Origin: Solimonas aquatica
Lineage (GTDB): Bacteria; Pseudomonadota; Gammaproteobacteria; Nevskiales; Nevskiaceae
NCBI RefSeq assembly: GCF_900111015.1
Contig: NZ_FOFS01000018.1
Location: forward strand, 1-64,000
Direction: 5' to 3'
Length of the DNA stretch: 64,000 nucleotides
Shown: positions 1 to 8,919 of the stretch, one piece after another
Layout of the letters: each line of letters opens with the position of its first letter
Position numbering within the stretch: the stretch's first letter is position 1
Program-made: the position numbers and the translations under genes
The notes under the pieces: model-generated
Seen by the model: only the letters and a program-made list of their open reading frames with translations
Database searches by the model: none
What the model was told of the DNA's origin: nothing

Positions 1-40
1 GCGGCGACGGATGCGAGGCGTAGGGCGTGCTTTCTCTTGG

Positions 41-72
41 GTACTTCTCTTTGCACGAGCAAAGAGAAGTAC
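41..72. repeat. Short palindromic intergenic repeat
   Basis: Two perfect 12-base arms (41-52 and 61-72) face each other across an 8-base loop. The motif, with its TTCTCTT-type arms and a GGGCGCCGAAGGGCGC tail, resembles hairpin repeats scattered between genes in many Proteobacteria. It lies upstream of the first gene and could form a transcript hairpin. No T-tract follows, so it is not a typical terminator. Confidence 0.6.
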
Positions 73-142
73 CTCGGGCGCCGAAGGGCGCACGAAACCA
101 AGGCCGGATCAGGCAACAGCCCAAGCAGCAACAGCAAAACCC

Positions 143-180
143 TGGCGGGTTACGTCGCTCGCGCGCCTAAGCCGCCCTAC
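143..180. repeat. Relic of the GGCGGGTTA...TAAGCCGCC dispersed repeat
   Basis: This stretch starts with GGCGGGTTACG and ends with TAAGCCGCCCTACG. It resembles the better-conserved copies at 12534-12570 and 14045-14081. It lies just before the first gene and is diverged in the middle. It is probably a decayed member of a genome-wide palindromic repeat family. Confidence 0.45.
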
Positions 181-197
181 GATGGAGAATCACAGAC

Positions 198-1286
198 ATG
201 AACGCCTTCAAGCGCTATGCGCTCGCGCTGCTGGCGATTTATGCGCTGGTCGGTGCGGCGATCTATTGGTTTGGCTTCACCACGCCGCAGTACCTGGGCG
301 ATCTCACCCGCCTGGGCGGCTATCGCGAGGACGAGTTCGGCTGGGAGGCGCCGCAGCAGCGCTACCGCCCGCCGCTGTTCACGCCTGATCACTACGACGC
401 CGACACCCAGGTGCTGATCCTCGGCGACTCCATGACCGTGCACCGGCCTACCGAGCAGACCGATCCCGGCGTCTACTGGCCCAATGTGCTCGCCGCGCAG
501 ACCGGCTGGAAAATCGCCGCCCTGCATCGCCGCGAACACACGGTCGAAGAAGTGCTGTCGCGCGCGGACTACCAGGCGCATCCGCCCAAGCTGTTCGTGC
601 TGGAAATCGCCGAGCGTACCGTCACCGCCCTGGAACGCATCACCGAAACCGCCGCGCGCCGCTACGGCTGCGGCGCGCCACCGGCGCCGCGTCAGCCGGT
701 GCTCGAGATCCGCCCGCTGCAGGCGACGCCAGAAGACTTCGCGCGACCGCAGCCGCCACGCGCCTGGCTCGACCTGTCGCTGGGCGGCCATCGCCTCAAG
801 CACCTGCTGCTGCGCCAGTTTGCGCCCGGCAGCATCGATGCCCTGCACTACCGGCTCACGCGCGAGGACCTGTTCAGCAACCGTCGCGCCGGCGAGCTGC
901 TGGTGTTCCGTGACGATCTGGAAAAGCTCGGGCTGCCCGCGCGTTTCCTGGCGCAGCAGGCCTGCGCCCTGCAGGCCCTGCAGCAGGAAGTGGAAGCCGA
1001 CGGCCGCACGCGCTTCGTGCTGCTGATGGTGCCGGACAAGCTCAGCGCCTATCGCCCCTATGTGCGCGATTTTCCGGCCGGGGATTACCCGCCGGTGATC
1101 GCCGCGCTGGCGGCCAATCCGAACCTGCTGATGCCGAGGCTGGACCTGGATTTCGAGACTGCGCTACGCGCCGGCACGCGCGATCTGTATCTGCCCGACG
1201 ATACCCATCTGGGCTCGGCCGGGCACCGCCTAGTGGCGGAGCGCCTGCTCGCCCAGCTGCGCGCCAGCGGTCTGGCGGCGCCGTAG
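198..1286 (+). CDS. AlgX/AlgJ-like SGNH acetyltransferase-family protein
   Basis: A 362-residue protein with one N-terminal membrane segment (about residues 6-27) and then a probably periplasmic SGNH-hydrolase-like domain. The block I nucleophile motif is GDSM (Ser78). A C-terminal DDTH block (Asp335, His337) supplies the other catalytic residues. AlgX/AlgJ-type proteins transfer acetyl groups onto exopolysaccharides, fed by an MBOAT membrane partner. Such a partner is encoded at 4299-5789, which supports the assignment. The ATG at 198 follows GGAGAATCACAG. The 3' end overlaps the convergent polymerase/ligase gene by 57 bases. The exact substrate is unknown; a polysaccharide esterase is the main alternative. 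Confidence 0.7.
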   Translation: MNAFKRYALALLAIYALVGAAIYWFGFTTPQYLGDLTRLGGYREDEFGWEAPQQRYRPPLFTPDHYDADTQVLILGDSMTVHRPTEQTDPGVYWPNVLAAQTGWKIAALHRREHTVEEVLSRADYQAHPPKLFVLEIAERTVTALERITETAARRYGCGAPPAPRQPVLEIRPLQATPEDFARPQPPRAWLDLSLGGHRLKHLLLRQFAPGSIDALHYRLTREDLFSNRRAGELLVFRDDLEKLGLPARFLAQQACALQALQQEVEADGRTRFVLLMVPDKLSAYRPYVRDFPAGDYPPVIAALAANPNLLMPRLDLDFETALRAGTRDLYLPDDTHLGSAGHRLVAERLLAQLRASGLAAP

Positions 1287-2591
1287 CGGCTGCGGCAGCT
1301 GCGGGCTGCGGCTGAGCACCGCCAGCAGGGCCAGCAGGCAGTAGTACACGCTGCTGGCATTGAACATGAGCGAGAACGGCCAGGCCGCCCACACGGATGC
1401 AATGGCCAGGCTCAGCGCGTCTTCGCGGCGCAGGGTTTCGCTGAGCAGGAAGCGCCAGGTGCGCCAGAACATGAACATCCAGAGCAGCAGGCCCACCAGA
1501 CCGATCTGCGCGCCGATGGCGATGAAGGCATTGTCGATCAGCACCGTCGATTCGCCGAACATCTGACCGCTGTCCTTCTGCGTGACGGCGGCGCCGAACA
1601 GGGCATTGGCCCAGTCGTGGAACCAGACCTCCGCATACTGCGCCCAGGACTCGTGACGGGCATCCAGCGAAGCGGAATTGAGCACGCCGCCATCGCCGCC
1701 GATGCCCAGGAAATGCAGCACGTTCTTGATGCCGCTGGCGACCATGTAGGCGACGAACAGCCAGAACATCGGCAGCAGGGCCAGCAGGCGTTCGCGATGA
1801 CGTGGCGGCACCCACAGCATCAGCGCGGCGTTGACGATGGCCGCGCCGCCCACCAGATAGGCAGTGCGGGTGCGGCAGATGTAGACGCAGAACGCGCTGA
1901 TGCCCAGATAGGCGAGCGCCAGCAGCCAGTGCTGGCGCCGCTGCACGCTGCGATACAGCGCGATCAGGCCGACAAAAATCATGAAGTGGCCGAAGGACCA
2001 GCCGGAATTGAACAGCGAGAAGGCGCGGACCTGATCCTCCAGCTTCCAGGCATAGACCTGCCAGGTGTTGCCATTGGCCACCGTGGGCAGCACCGGATCG
2101 TTCTTGAGGTACTGGTCCAGGCCGATGCCGGCCAGCGGCAGGGCCACGAGCATCAGCAGGACTTCCATGCGCTGCGGCTTGAAGCTGCCCTCCAGGGCGG
2201 TGGCCAGGGGCAGCAGCAGGCTGAGAAAGTAGATGCGGTAATAGGTGGGAATCAGATCGTCCAGCACACCGCCGAAGCGCGCTTCCAGAAACACCGCGCT
2301 GACCAGCAGGCAGGCGCCGAACATCGCCCAGGCCGTCAGCAGCGCGGTGGGCAGCTGCGGCTGCCAGCCGCGCTGCAGCACCATCCAGCCCAGGGCGCAG
2401 AGCATCAGCGCATCCAGGCTCCAGCGCGGGATGATCACGTTGTCGGCGAACACCGCCATCTGCGCCTGCTGAAATGCCGAGTCCACGAAGGACAGCAGCC
2501 ACCAGGCCAGCAGCATCAGGGTGAGCAGGGTGGGCACGGGCGACAGGCGCCGGTCTGTGCGGCGGATCGGGCTCGCGGCGAGTGTGTCCAA
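1230..2591 (-). CDS. O-antigen ligase / Wzy polymerase-like membrane protein
   Basis: About 453 residues, made largely of ten or more hydrophobic helices with a longer soluble loop in the C-terminal half. This is the usual shape of Wzy polymerases and WaaL-type O-antigen ligases. Its location beside a flippase and sugar-modifying acyltransferases argues for a role in polymerising or ligating an exported glycan at the inner membrane. The listed start codon is TTG at 2591. A GTG at 2537 or an ATG at 2516, just before the first membrane helix, are credible alternatives. It overlaps the convergent SGNH gene by 57 bases. Polymerase and ligase cannot be told apart from sequence alone. Confidence 0.7.
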   Translation of the reverse strand: MDTLAASPIRRTDRRLSPVPTLLTLMLLAWWLLSFVDSAFQQAQMAVFADNVIIPRWSLDALMLCALGWMVLQRGWQPQLPTALLTAWAMFGACLLVSAVFLEARFGGVLDDLIPTYYRIYFLSLLLPLATALEGSFKPQRMEVLLMLVALPLAGIGLDQYLKNDPVLPTVANGNTWQVYAWKLEDQVRAFSLFNSGWSFGHFMIFVGLIALYRSVQRRQHWLLALAYLGISAFCVYICRTRTAYLVGGAAIVNAALMLWVPPRHRERLLALLPMFWLFVAYMVASGIKNVLHFLGIGGDGGVLNSASLDARHESWAQYAEVWFHDWANALFGAAVTQKDSGQMFGESTVLIDNAFIAIGAQIGLVGLLLWMFMFWRTWRFLLSETLRREDALSLAIASVWAAWPFSLMFNASSVYYCLLALLAVLSRSPQLPQPLRRRQTAGAQLGEQALRH

Positions 2592-2752
2592 GGCGGTCAG
2601 GTTTAACGAAAGAAGGGAAGCAGCATCATCTTACAGCCCCGCTACCGCTTCTTGGCTATGCTGTGACGATCATGACTGCGAACAGGGGATTTTAGCGTGC
2701 AGCCATCGGGCGCCCGCCGGCGCAGGCCCGCCTGTCGCGGGATGTTGTTGCA

Positions 2753-4282
2753 GTGACCGCCGGGCAGGACGCCGCCAGCCTCACACGGGGAGGACTGCTG
2801 GCGCGCAACGTGGTCTGGAATCTCGCCGGCGTGGTGCTGCCGGCGCTGGTGGCGCTGCTGGCGGTGCCGCTGCTGACGCAGGCCCTGGGCGCGGCGCGCT
2901 TCGGCCTGCTGTCGCTGGCCTGGGTGTTCGTCGGCTACTTCACGATCTTCGACTTCGGCCTGGGCCGCGCGCTCACCCAGCTGGTCTCGGCGCGCATCGC
3001 CGAGCAGCGGCAGGACAGCCTGCCGGGGCTGCTTGGGACCGCCGCGATCTTCGCCCTGGCGGTGTCGCTGGCCTCGGGCCTGGCGGTGTGGCTGCTGGCG
3101 GCGCCGCTGGTGCAGCAGGTGATGAAGATGCCGCCCGAGCTGCAGCCCGAGGCCGCCAGCGTGATGCGGGTGCTGGCGGTGAGCATTCCCTTCGTGATTC
3201 TCGGCACGGTCGCGCGCGGCGTGCTGGAGGCGCTGCAGCGCTTCGATCTGATCAATGTGGTGCGCGTGCTCAGCGGCGTGTACCTGTTCCTCGGTCCCTT
3301 GCTGCTGCTGCCCTTCACCCACGACATGGGCTGGATCATCGCCGCGCTGGCGGCCGGCAAGGTGCTGGCCACCCTGGCCTTCCTGCAGTCCTGCTGGCAG
3401 CAGCTGCCGCAGGTGCGCAGCCGCCTGCACTGGCAGCGCCGCGAGCTGCGCGCGCTGTTCGTGTTCGGCGGCTGGATCACCCTGGGCAACATCCTGGGAC
3501 CGCTGCTGAGCTATACCGACCATTTCGTGATCGGCGCCACCGTGGCGCTGTCGCTGCTGGGCTACTACTCCGTGCCCTATCAGATGACCACGCGCCTGTG
3601 GCCGGTGATTGCGGCGGTGGTGGGCGTGCTGTTTCCCGCGCTGAGCATCCATCTGCTCACCGATCGCGCGCGCGCCGCCCGGCTGTTCCTGCTGGCCATG
3701 AAGTCGGTGGTGTTCATGATCGCGCCGGTGTGCCTGCTGCTGGCGGCCTTTGCCACCGAGTTCATGCAGCTCTGGCTGGGCGGTGACTACGGCCGCATCG
3801 GCGGGCCGCTGCTGCGCCTGTTCGCCCTGGGCGTGTTCATCAACAGCTTCAACTTCGTGACCCTGGCCCTGGTGCAGGCCGGCGGGCGGCCGGACTGGGT
3901 GCCGAAGCTGTCGATGCTGGAACTGCCGCTCTATCTGCCGGCCCTGTTCTGGGCGATTCATGTCGCCGGTCTTCAGGGCGCGGCCCTGGTCTGGCTGGCG
4001 CGCATCCTCATCGAGTTCGTGTTCCTGCTCTGGGCCAGCGGCCGGCTCCTGCCGGAGAGTGCGGCGGCGCTGCGCCGCAGCGTGCCGGGCCTTGCGCTGC
4101 TGATCGCCAGCTTCCTGCCGTTCTTCGCGCCGCTGCCGCTGGCGCCGCGTCTGCTGCTGGCCGGCGTCTGGCTCTTGGCCTGGTTCTTGATTTGCTGGAC
4201 CCGGCTGCTGGGCGCAGCCGAACGCGAAGCCCTGCAGAATCTGCGCGCGCGCCTGCGCCGCGCGCCCGCTACCGGCAGTTAA
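2753..4282 (+). CDS. Wzx-like polysaccharide flippase (MOP superfamily)
   Basis: 509 residues with roughly 12-14 membrane helices. The N-terminal region (GGLLARNVVWNLAGVVLPAL, residues 12-31) is typical of Wzx/RfbX oligosaccharide-lipid flippases. Such proteins move undecaprenyl-linked repeat units across the inner membrane before polymerisation. Translation starts at GTG 2753. It is the first gene of a co-directional trio with the MBOAT gene (16-base gap) and the DltD-like gene, so export and decoration are probably co-expressed. The presence of a flippase plus a Wzy/ligase-like gene indicates a Wzx/Wzy-type pathway rather than an ABC or synthase pathway. Confidence 0.82.
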   Translation: MTAGQDAASLTRGGLLARNVVWNLAGVVLPALVALLAVPLLTQALGAARFGLLSLAWVFVGYFTIFDFGLGRALTQLVSARIAEQRQDSLPGLLGTAAIFALAVSLASGLAVWLLAAPLVQQVMKMPPELQPEAASVMRVLAVSIPFVILGTVARGVLEALQRFDLINVVRVLSGVYLFLGPLLLLPFTHDMGWIIAALAAGKVLATLAFLQSCWQQLPQVRSRLHWQRRELRALFVFGGWITLGNILGPLLSYTDHFVIGATVALSLLGYYSVPYQMTTRLWPVIAAVVGVLFPALSIHLLTDRARAARLFLLAMKSVVFMIAPVCLLLAAFATEFMQLWLGGDYGRIGGPLLRLFALGVFINSFNFVTLALVQAGGRPDWVPKLSMLELPLYLPALFWAIHVAGLQGAALVWLARILIEFVFLLWASGRLLPESAAALRRSVPGLALLIASFLPFFAPLPLAPRLLLAGVWLLAWFLICWTRLLGAAEREALQNLRARLRRAPATGS

Positions 4283-4298
4283 AGACACAGATACCGCG

Positions 4299-5789
4299 AT
4301 GCTGTTCAACTCCTTCGAATTTCTCTGCATCTTCCTGCCGATCGCGCTGAGCGTGTTCTTCATCCTCGGGCGCTGGCGCGGCCCGTCGATCGCGCTGGGC
4401 TGGGTGGTGGCGTCCTCGCTGTTCTTCTACGCCTACTGGAACCCCTGGCAGCTCTGGGTGCTGGCGGGCTCGCTGTTCGGCAATTTCTATCTGGGCAAGC
4501 GCGTCTCCACGGGCGAGCATCGCCGCGTCTGGCTGAGCATCGGTGTGACGCTCAACATCGCCGTGCTGCTGTTCTTCAAGTATTCCAATCCCACGGTCGA
4601 CAAGCTCGACCACTGGCTGGACCTGGGCTGGAACTGGCATCACGTGATCATGCCCCTGGGCCTGTCCTTCTATACGTTCCAGCAGATGGCGTATCTGATC
4701 GACTCGCACCGCGCCGGCGAGAGCGAACCCAGCTTCCTGCGCTTCACGCTGTTCGTGACCTTCTTCCCGCACGTGATCATCGGCCCCATCGTGCATCACC
4801 GCGAGATGCTGCCGCAGTTCGCCGATCCCAAGGTGTTCACGCCGCAGCTGGCCAACTTCAATCTCGGCCTGCCGCTGTTCTTTCTCGGCCTGTTCAAGAA
4901 GGTGGCCATCGCCGATCCCATCGGCCATCTGGTCGATCCGGCGTTCGCAGCGGCGGCGGCCGGCACGCATCTGAGCCTGTTCGAGGCCTGGGCCGCGGCG
5001 CTGGGCTACACCTTCCAGCTGTACTTCGATTTCTCCGGCTACGCCGACATGGCCATTGGCCTGGCGCGCATGTTCGGCGTGCAGCTGCCGCAGAACTTCG
5101 ACTCGCCGTACAAGTCGCGCAGCATGGCCGAGCTGTGGCGGCGCTGGCACATGACGCTGATGCGCTTCATGCGCGAGTACTTCTACATCCCGCTCGGCGG
5201 CAACCGCAAAGGCCCGACGCGGCAGAAGCTCAACATGTTCCTGACCATGGTCATGTGCGGGCTCTGGCACGGCGACGGCGCCGGCTGGACCTTCTTCGTG
5301 TTCGGCGTCGCGCATGGCATCGCCATGATCATCAACCTGTCCTGGATGCGCTGGCGTGAGGCGAACAACATCCAGCTCGGCGCCTGGTGGGAGGTGTACG
5401 CCTCCTGGGCGCTGACCATGCTCACCTGGTGCCTGGGGCTGGTGCTGTTCCGCGCCGCCAATGTCAGCACCGCCGTGGACATCTGGAAGGGCATGGCCGG
5501 TGTCTACGGCGCCGCCTTGCCGGATCAGCTGCTGGCCTTCGTGCCGGTGCTGAAGGAATGGATCACGCCGGTGCGCGTGCTGCCGCATCTGGCCGGCGGC
5601 ACGGTGCTGGGCCTGATGGAGCTGAGCGCGATGCTGGCGCTGAGCGTGCTGCTGACCCTGGGCTTCAAGAACATGGCGGAGATTTCGCAGCGCCGGCGCG
5701 TGCTGCTGCTGGTGCTGTGCTTCGCCTTCGCCATCCAGGGCGCGCTGTTCGCCGGCGTGCCGGCGCAGTTCCTCTACTTCCAGTTCTGA
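4299..5789 (+). CDS. MBOAT O-acyltransferase, AlgI type
   Basis: A 496-residue polytopic protein of the membrane-bound O-acyltransferase family. The two signature histidines are visible: His284 in WRRWHMT and His324 in GLWHGDG, matching the conserved pair in AlgI and DltB. These enzymes pass acyl groups, usually acetyl, from the cytoplasm across the membrane to a periplasmic SGNH partner that acylates the glycan. Two such partners are in this cluster (198-1286 and 5803-6822). The next gene starts 13 bases downstream, consistent with an operon. The length is normal for the AlgI group. Confidence 0.88.
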   Translation: MLFNSFEFLCIFLPIALSVFFILGRWRGPSIALGWVVASSLFFYAYWNPWQLWVLAGSLFGNFYLGKRVSTGEHRRVWLSIGVTLNIAVLLFFKYSNPTVDKLDHWLDLGWNWHHVIMPLGLSFYTFQQMAYLIDSHRAGESEPSFLRFTLFVTFFPHVIIGPIVHHREMLPQFADPKVFTPQLANFNLGLPLFFLGLFKKVAIADPIGHLVDPAFAAAAAGTHLSLFEAWAAALGYTFQLYFDFSGYADMAIGLARMFGVQLPQNFDSPYKSRSMAELWRRWHMTLMRFMREYFYIPLGGNRKGPTRQKLNMFLTMVMCGLWHGDGAGWTFFVFGVAHGIAMIINLSWMRWREANNIQLGAWWEVYASWALTMLTWCLGLVLFRAANVSTAVDIWKGMAGVYGAALPDQLLAFVPVLKEWITPVRVLPHLAGGTVLGLMELSAMLALSVLLTLGFKNMAEISQRRRVLLLVLCFAFAIQGALFAGVPAQFLYFQF

Positions 5790-5802
5790 GGCGCAGGCGA
5801 CC

Positions 5803-6822
5803 ATGAACCAGAAGCCCGATCTGCCGCTGTCCTCGCCGCGCACCCTGCTGGCCATCATCGCCGCCATGCTCGGCTCGCTGCTGCTCTACGCGCTGCTGTT
5901 TGCCTGTGTGCTGCACAAGCCGCTGTCGGTGGGCACCATCCGCGACTACTTCCAGATCAAGCTGCAGCGCGCGGCGGCCATCGATGGTCCCAAGCTGGTG
6001 TTCTTCGGCGGCAGCAATGTGCGCTTCGGCCTGCGCTGCGAACTGGCCGAGCAGCTCAGCGGCGTGCCCTGCGTGAACGCAGGCTTCATCGCCGACGTCG
6101 GCATCGATCTGATGGTGGCCAAGTTCGAGCCGCTGCTGCATGCCGGCGATGTGGTCTACGTGCCGCCGGCCTATGAGCAATATCTGTGGAGCCGCGAGTT
6201 CGTCGCCACCCAGCGCGACGCCGCCTATCTGTTCAGCTATGACCGCGCCACGCTGCCGAAGATGTCCTGGTATCGCCAGCTGCACGCGCTGTTCTATTTC
6301 AATCTGCCCTATGTGGTGTCTTCCAGCGCCGAGATGGCGCTGGCGGCGGTCGGGCTCAAGCGCAAGGCCGGCGCCAGCCGCGAGTTCGGCGCGCAGAATC
6401 TCAACGCCTGGGGCGACGAGACCGGACACAGTGCCGCGCAGGCGCAGGGCTATGCGGCGCTGCTGGCGCTCAAGCCCCGCATTCCCGATGCCGCGCACTT
6501 CGATCCGCAGCGGCATTACTTCACCCAGCAGCTGGAGCTGTTTCTCGACTGGGCGCGCGCGCACGGCGTGACGGTGGTCGGCGGCCTGCCGCAGATGAGC
6601 GAGGAGATACAGATTCCGCCCGGGGTGATCGACAAGGTGCGGGCGATCTACCTGGACCACGGCCAGCACTTCGTGGATCTGCCCTCGCATTCGCAGTATC
6701 CGCACGACTGCTTCTTCGACAGCCTGTATCACCTGAACGAAGAATGTCAGTTGCAGCACACGCGCCTGCTGATGCCGCTGCTGCAGCCTTATCTGCCGGC
6801 GCTCAAGCCGGCTGCGGGCTGA
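5803..6822 (+). CDS. DltD/SGNH-like partner of the MBOAT acyltransferase
   Basis: 339 residues with an N-terminal membrane anchor (about 13-37) and a periplasmic domain of SGNH type. The nucleophile block is FFGGSN (Ser71). A C-terminal DSLYH block holds Asp306 and His310. The arrangement right behind an MBOAT gene is that of DltB-DltD and AlgI-AlgJ pairs, in which this protein makes the final transfer to the polymer. The motifs are non-canonical (GGSN rather than GDS), so family membership is inferred from layout and spacing. The gene converges with the sulfotransferase gene and overlaps it by 20 bases. Confidence 0.65.
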   Translation: MNQKPDLPLSSPRTLLAIIAAMLGSLLLYALLFACVLHKPLSVGTIRDYFQIKLQRAAAIDGPKLVFFGGSNVRFGLRCELAEQLSGVPCVNAGFIADVGIDLMVAKFEPLLHAGDVVYVPPAYEQYLWSREFVATQRDAAYLFSYDRATLPKMSWYRQLHALFYFNLPYVVSSSAEMALAAVGLKRKAGASREFGAQNLNAWGDETGHSAAQAQGYAALLALKPRIPDAAHFDPQRHYFTQQLELFLDWARAHGVTVVGGLPQMSEEIQIPPGVIDKVRAIYLDHGQHFVDLPSHSQYPHDCFFDSLYHLNEECQLQHTRLLMPLLQPYLPALKPAAG

Positions 6823-7738
6823 GGTCCGGGAGCGCGTGCGGGTGTTCGGGAAGCTCCAGGCGCAGGCTGGGCAGGGCCTGGCCGAGCAGCGCCTCCAGCG
6901 CCTGCAGCTCGGGCGCATACAGCGCGCGCAGCCAGTGCAGGGCCTGCGGTTCGATGGCGGGCTTGGCACTGCGGCGCAGCAGCAGCCGTTCGCGGATGAA
7001 GCGGCGCGCGCCGGGCGGCAGCAGCGCCTGTGCGGCGCGACGCAGACCCTGCTGCGCCATCAGGCGGCGGCCCAGGGCATGGCGCGGCTGGGCATAGGCA
7101 TTGACCGCTTCCGCCTGCACGGCGGCAAAGCCCTGCGGGTCGATGTCCAGAAACGCCGCCACGCGACGCAAGGTGGTGGCCGGCTGCGCGCAGAGTTCGG
7201 CGAATTCCAGAATCAGCAGCTGCTCGCGGGCGAACAGATCCAGATAGCGGCGCAGCTGGCGCGCGTAGAAGCCCAGCTCCACATAGCAGTGGCCGGCGCC
7301 GCCCCAGGTCTTGCCGGGCAGGGCGTAATCGCGCTGCAGGGCCGGCCAGAAGGCTTCGCGCTGCAGGCCTTCGCGGCAGTCCATCAGGTAGTGCGAGTAC
7401 GCACGCGCCACCGGATCGCGCAGCAGCACGATGAGCCGCGCCTGCGGCACGCGTGCGTGGATGCGGCGCGCCGCCTGCTCGTCGAACAGATAGGAGGGGC
7501 TGGACTCGCCCCAGATGCGGCGCTGCGCGTGCGCGGCGAACAGCGCCAGATACTGCGCCGGGTCCTCGTAGCGGCGGATCATGTGCCGCAGGCGCGGATC
7601 GGGCGTGAAGCTGGCGAAGTGGTGCGGCTCCTTGAAGGCCGACATGCCCAGCTCCGGATGCTGCGCCAGATAGTGATGCAGCGCGCTGGTGCCCGCCTTG
7701 GCGGCGCCGACGACGAACAATTGTGGATAGCGCGCCAT
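6803..7738 (-). CDS. Sulfotransferase domain protein
   Basis: 311 residues starting MARYPQLFVVGAAKAGTSAL. Residues 14-20 (KAGTSAL) form the 5'-phosphosulfate loop that binds PAPS. A second motif around RLIVLLRDPVARAYSHY matches the 3'-phosphate site of heparan-sulfate and other carbohydrate sulfotransferases. It has no signal peptide, so it would act in the cytoplasm on lipid-linked sugar units or another acceptor. Its place among glycan export and acylation genes suggests that the polymer is sulfated. A lipid or small-molecule acceptor is not excluded. Confidence 0.8.
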   Translation of the reverse strand: MARYPQLFVVGAAKAGTSALHHYLAQHPELGMSAFKEPHHFASFTPDPRLRHMIRRYEDPAQYLALFAAHAQRRIWGESSPSYLFDEQAARRIHARVPQARLIVLLRDPVARAYSHYLMDCREGLQREAFWPALQRDYALPGKTWGGAGHCYVELGFYARQLRRYLDLFAREQLLILEFAELCAQPATTLRRVAAFLDIDPQGFAAVQAEAVNAYAQPRHALGRRLMAQQGLRRAAQALLPPGARRFIRERLLLRRSAKPAIEPQALHWLRALYAPELQALEALLGQALPSLRLELPEHPHALPDLSPQPA

Positions 7739-7830
7739 GACGCCTCCACCCTAGGCGCCGGTCTTTACGCCGGCGTGAAAGCAGTGCGAAAGTTTCGTGT
7801 ACCCCCACAACGATCAAAGAGCGCAAGTCC

Positions 7831-8919
7831 GTGAGTCAGGCCAAGCCGGAGTTCAACCCTTATCTTCACGGTCTGCGCGGTGTGGCGGCGTTCAGTGTGC
7901 TGCTCTGCCACTGCTTCACGCTGCCGCGTGATTACGGGCTGTGGCCGCAGGCGCTGTCTCTGGGGTTCGGCGAGTTCCTGCATCTGGGCCGCTACGGCGT
8001 GGAAGTGTTCTTCCTGATCAGCGGCTATCTGATCACCGAGAGCCTGCGCCGCAAGAACAGCGTGCGCCTGTTCCTGCTCGAACGCAGCCTGCGCCTGCAG
8101 CCGGCCTACCTGGGCATTCTGCTGCCGCTGTTCCTGCTCAAGCCGCTGATCAGTCCGAACTTCCTGGATGGCGCCTCGCTGGCGAGCATGCCGCTGCACT
8201 TTCTCTCCAATCTGTTCTTCCTGCCCGGCGTGCTGCCGCTGCCCATTGCCCTGGGTGTGGGCTGGACGCTGAGCTTCGAGGCGCTGTTCTATCTCACCGC
8301 CAGCGGCGCCTTCTTGCTGGCGCCGCGCTTCGGCCAGGCCCTGGCCGCCAGCTTCTGCGTGATGGTGGCGATGGTGGCGGCGGTGCTCTATCCGGGCGTG
8401 GTGTTCTTCTTCGTCGGTGCCGGCGTGTATCTGTATCGCGCGCCGCTGCGCGCGCTGCTGCAGAACTGGCGCTGGCCGCTGCTGGCGCTGGTGGCCTGGA
8501 TCGGCATCTGGAATCTCATCCTCTGGGCCTATGCCGACGATCATCAGGTTTCGGCGCCGGGCATGCTGGGCATGGCGGCCTGCCTGATTCTCTCGCTGCT
8601 GTTCTTCGCGCCCACCGTCGAAGGTCGCGGCCTGCTGGCGGCGGTGCTGCGCAACCGCGTGCTGTAGTATCTGGGCAGCATCAGCTTCAGCCTCTACCTC
8701 TGGCACAGCCCGATCATCGCCACCCTGGCGATGGTGCTCAAGCACAAGCTGCCGCCCGGCAGTCTGGCACTGTGGCTGACGCTGGTGGCGCTCACCATTC
8801 CCATGGCGCTGATCGCGGCGCATCTGAGCTGGCGCATCTGCGAGCAGTGGCTCAGCAACTGGCTGCGCCGCCGTCTGCTGCCGAAGCTGGCCAGACCGGT
8901 GGCGGTGACTACGCCTTGA
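7831..8919 (+). pseudogene. Acyltransferase 3 family protein, interrupted by in-frame TAG
   Basis: Reading from GTG 7831 gives a classic OafA/acyltransferase-3 start: FNPYLHGLRGVAAFSVLLCH, then GRYGVEVFFLISGYLITESL. Frame 1 stops at TAG 8665-8667 after 278 residues. The same frame continues without a shift to TGA 8917-8919 and carries the normal C-terminal part, including YLGSISFSLYLWHSP. A full-length protein would be about 362 residues with ten or so helices. A single base change explains the break. It may be a true amber mutation, a sequencing error or, less likely, readthrough. Family members O-acetylate exported glycans, which fits the cluster. Confidence 0.8.

Noticed and set aside
2642-4363. 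Long minus-strand open frame of 573 codons opposite the flippase gene
   Set aside because: Glutamine/arginine-rich low-complexity product, typical of antisense frames in GC-rich genes; the plus strand encodes a clear Wzx protein.
4269-5867. Long minus-strand open frame opposite the MBOAT gene
   Set aside because: His/Gln/Arg-rich shadow; MBOAT motifs on the plus strand are decisive.
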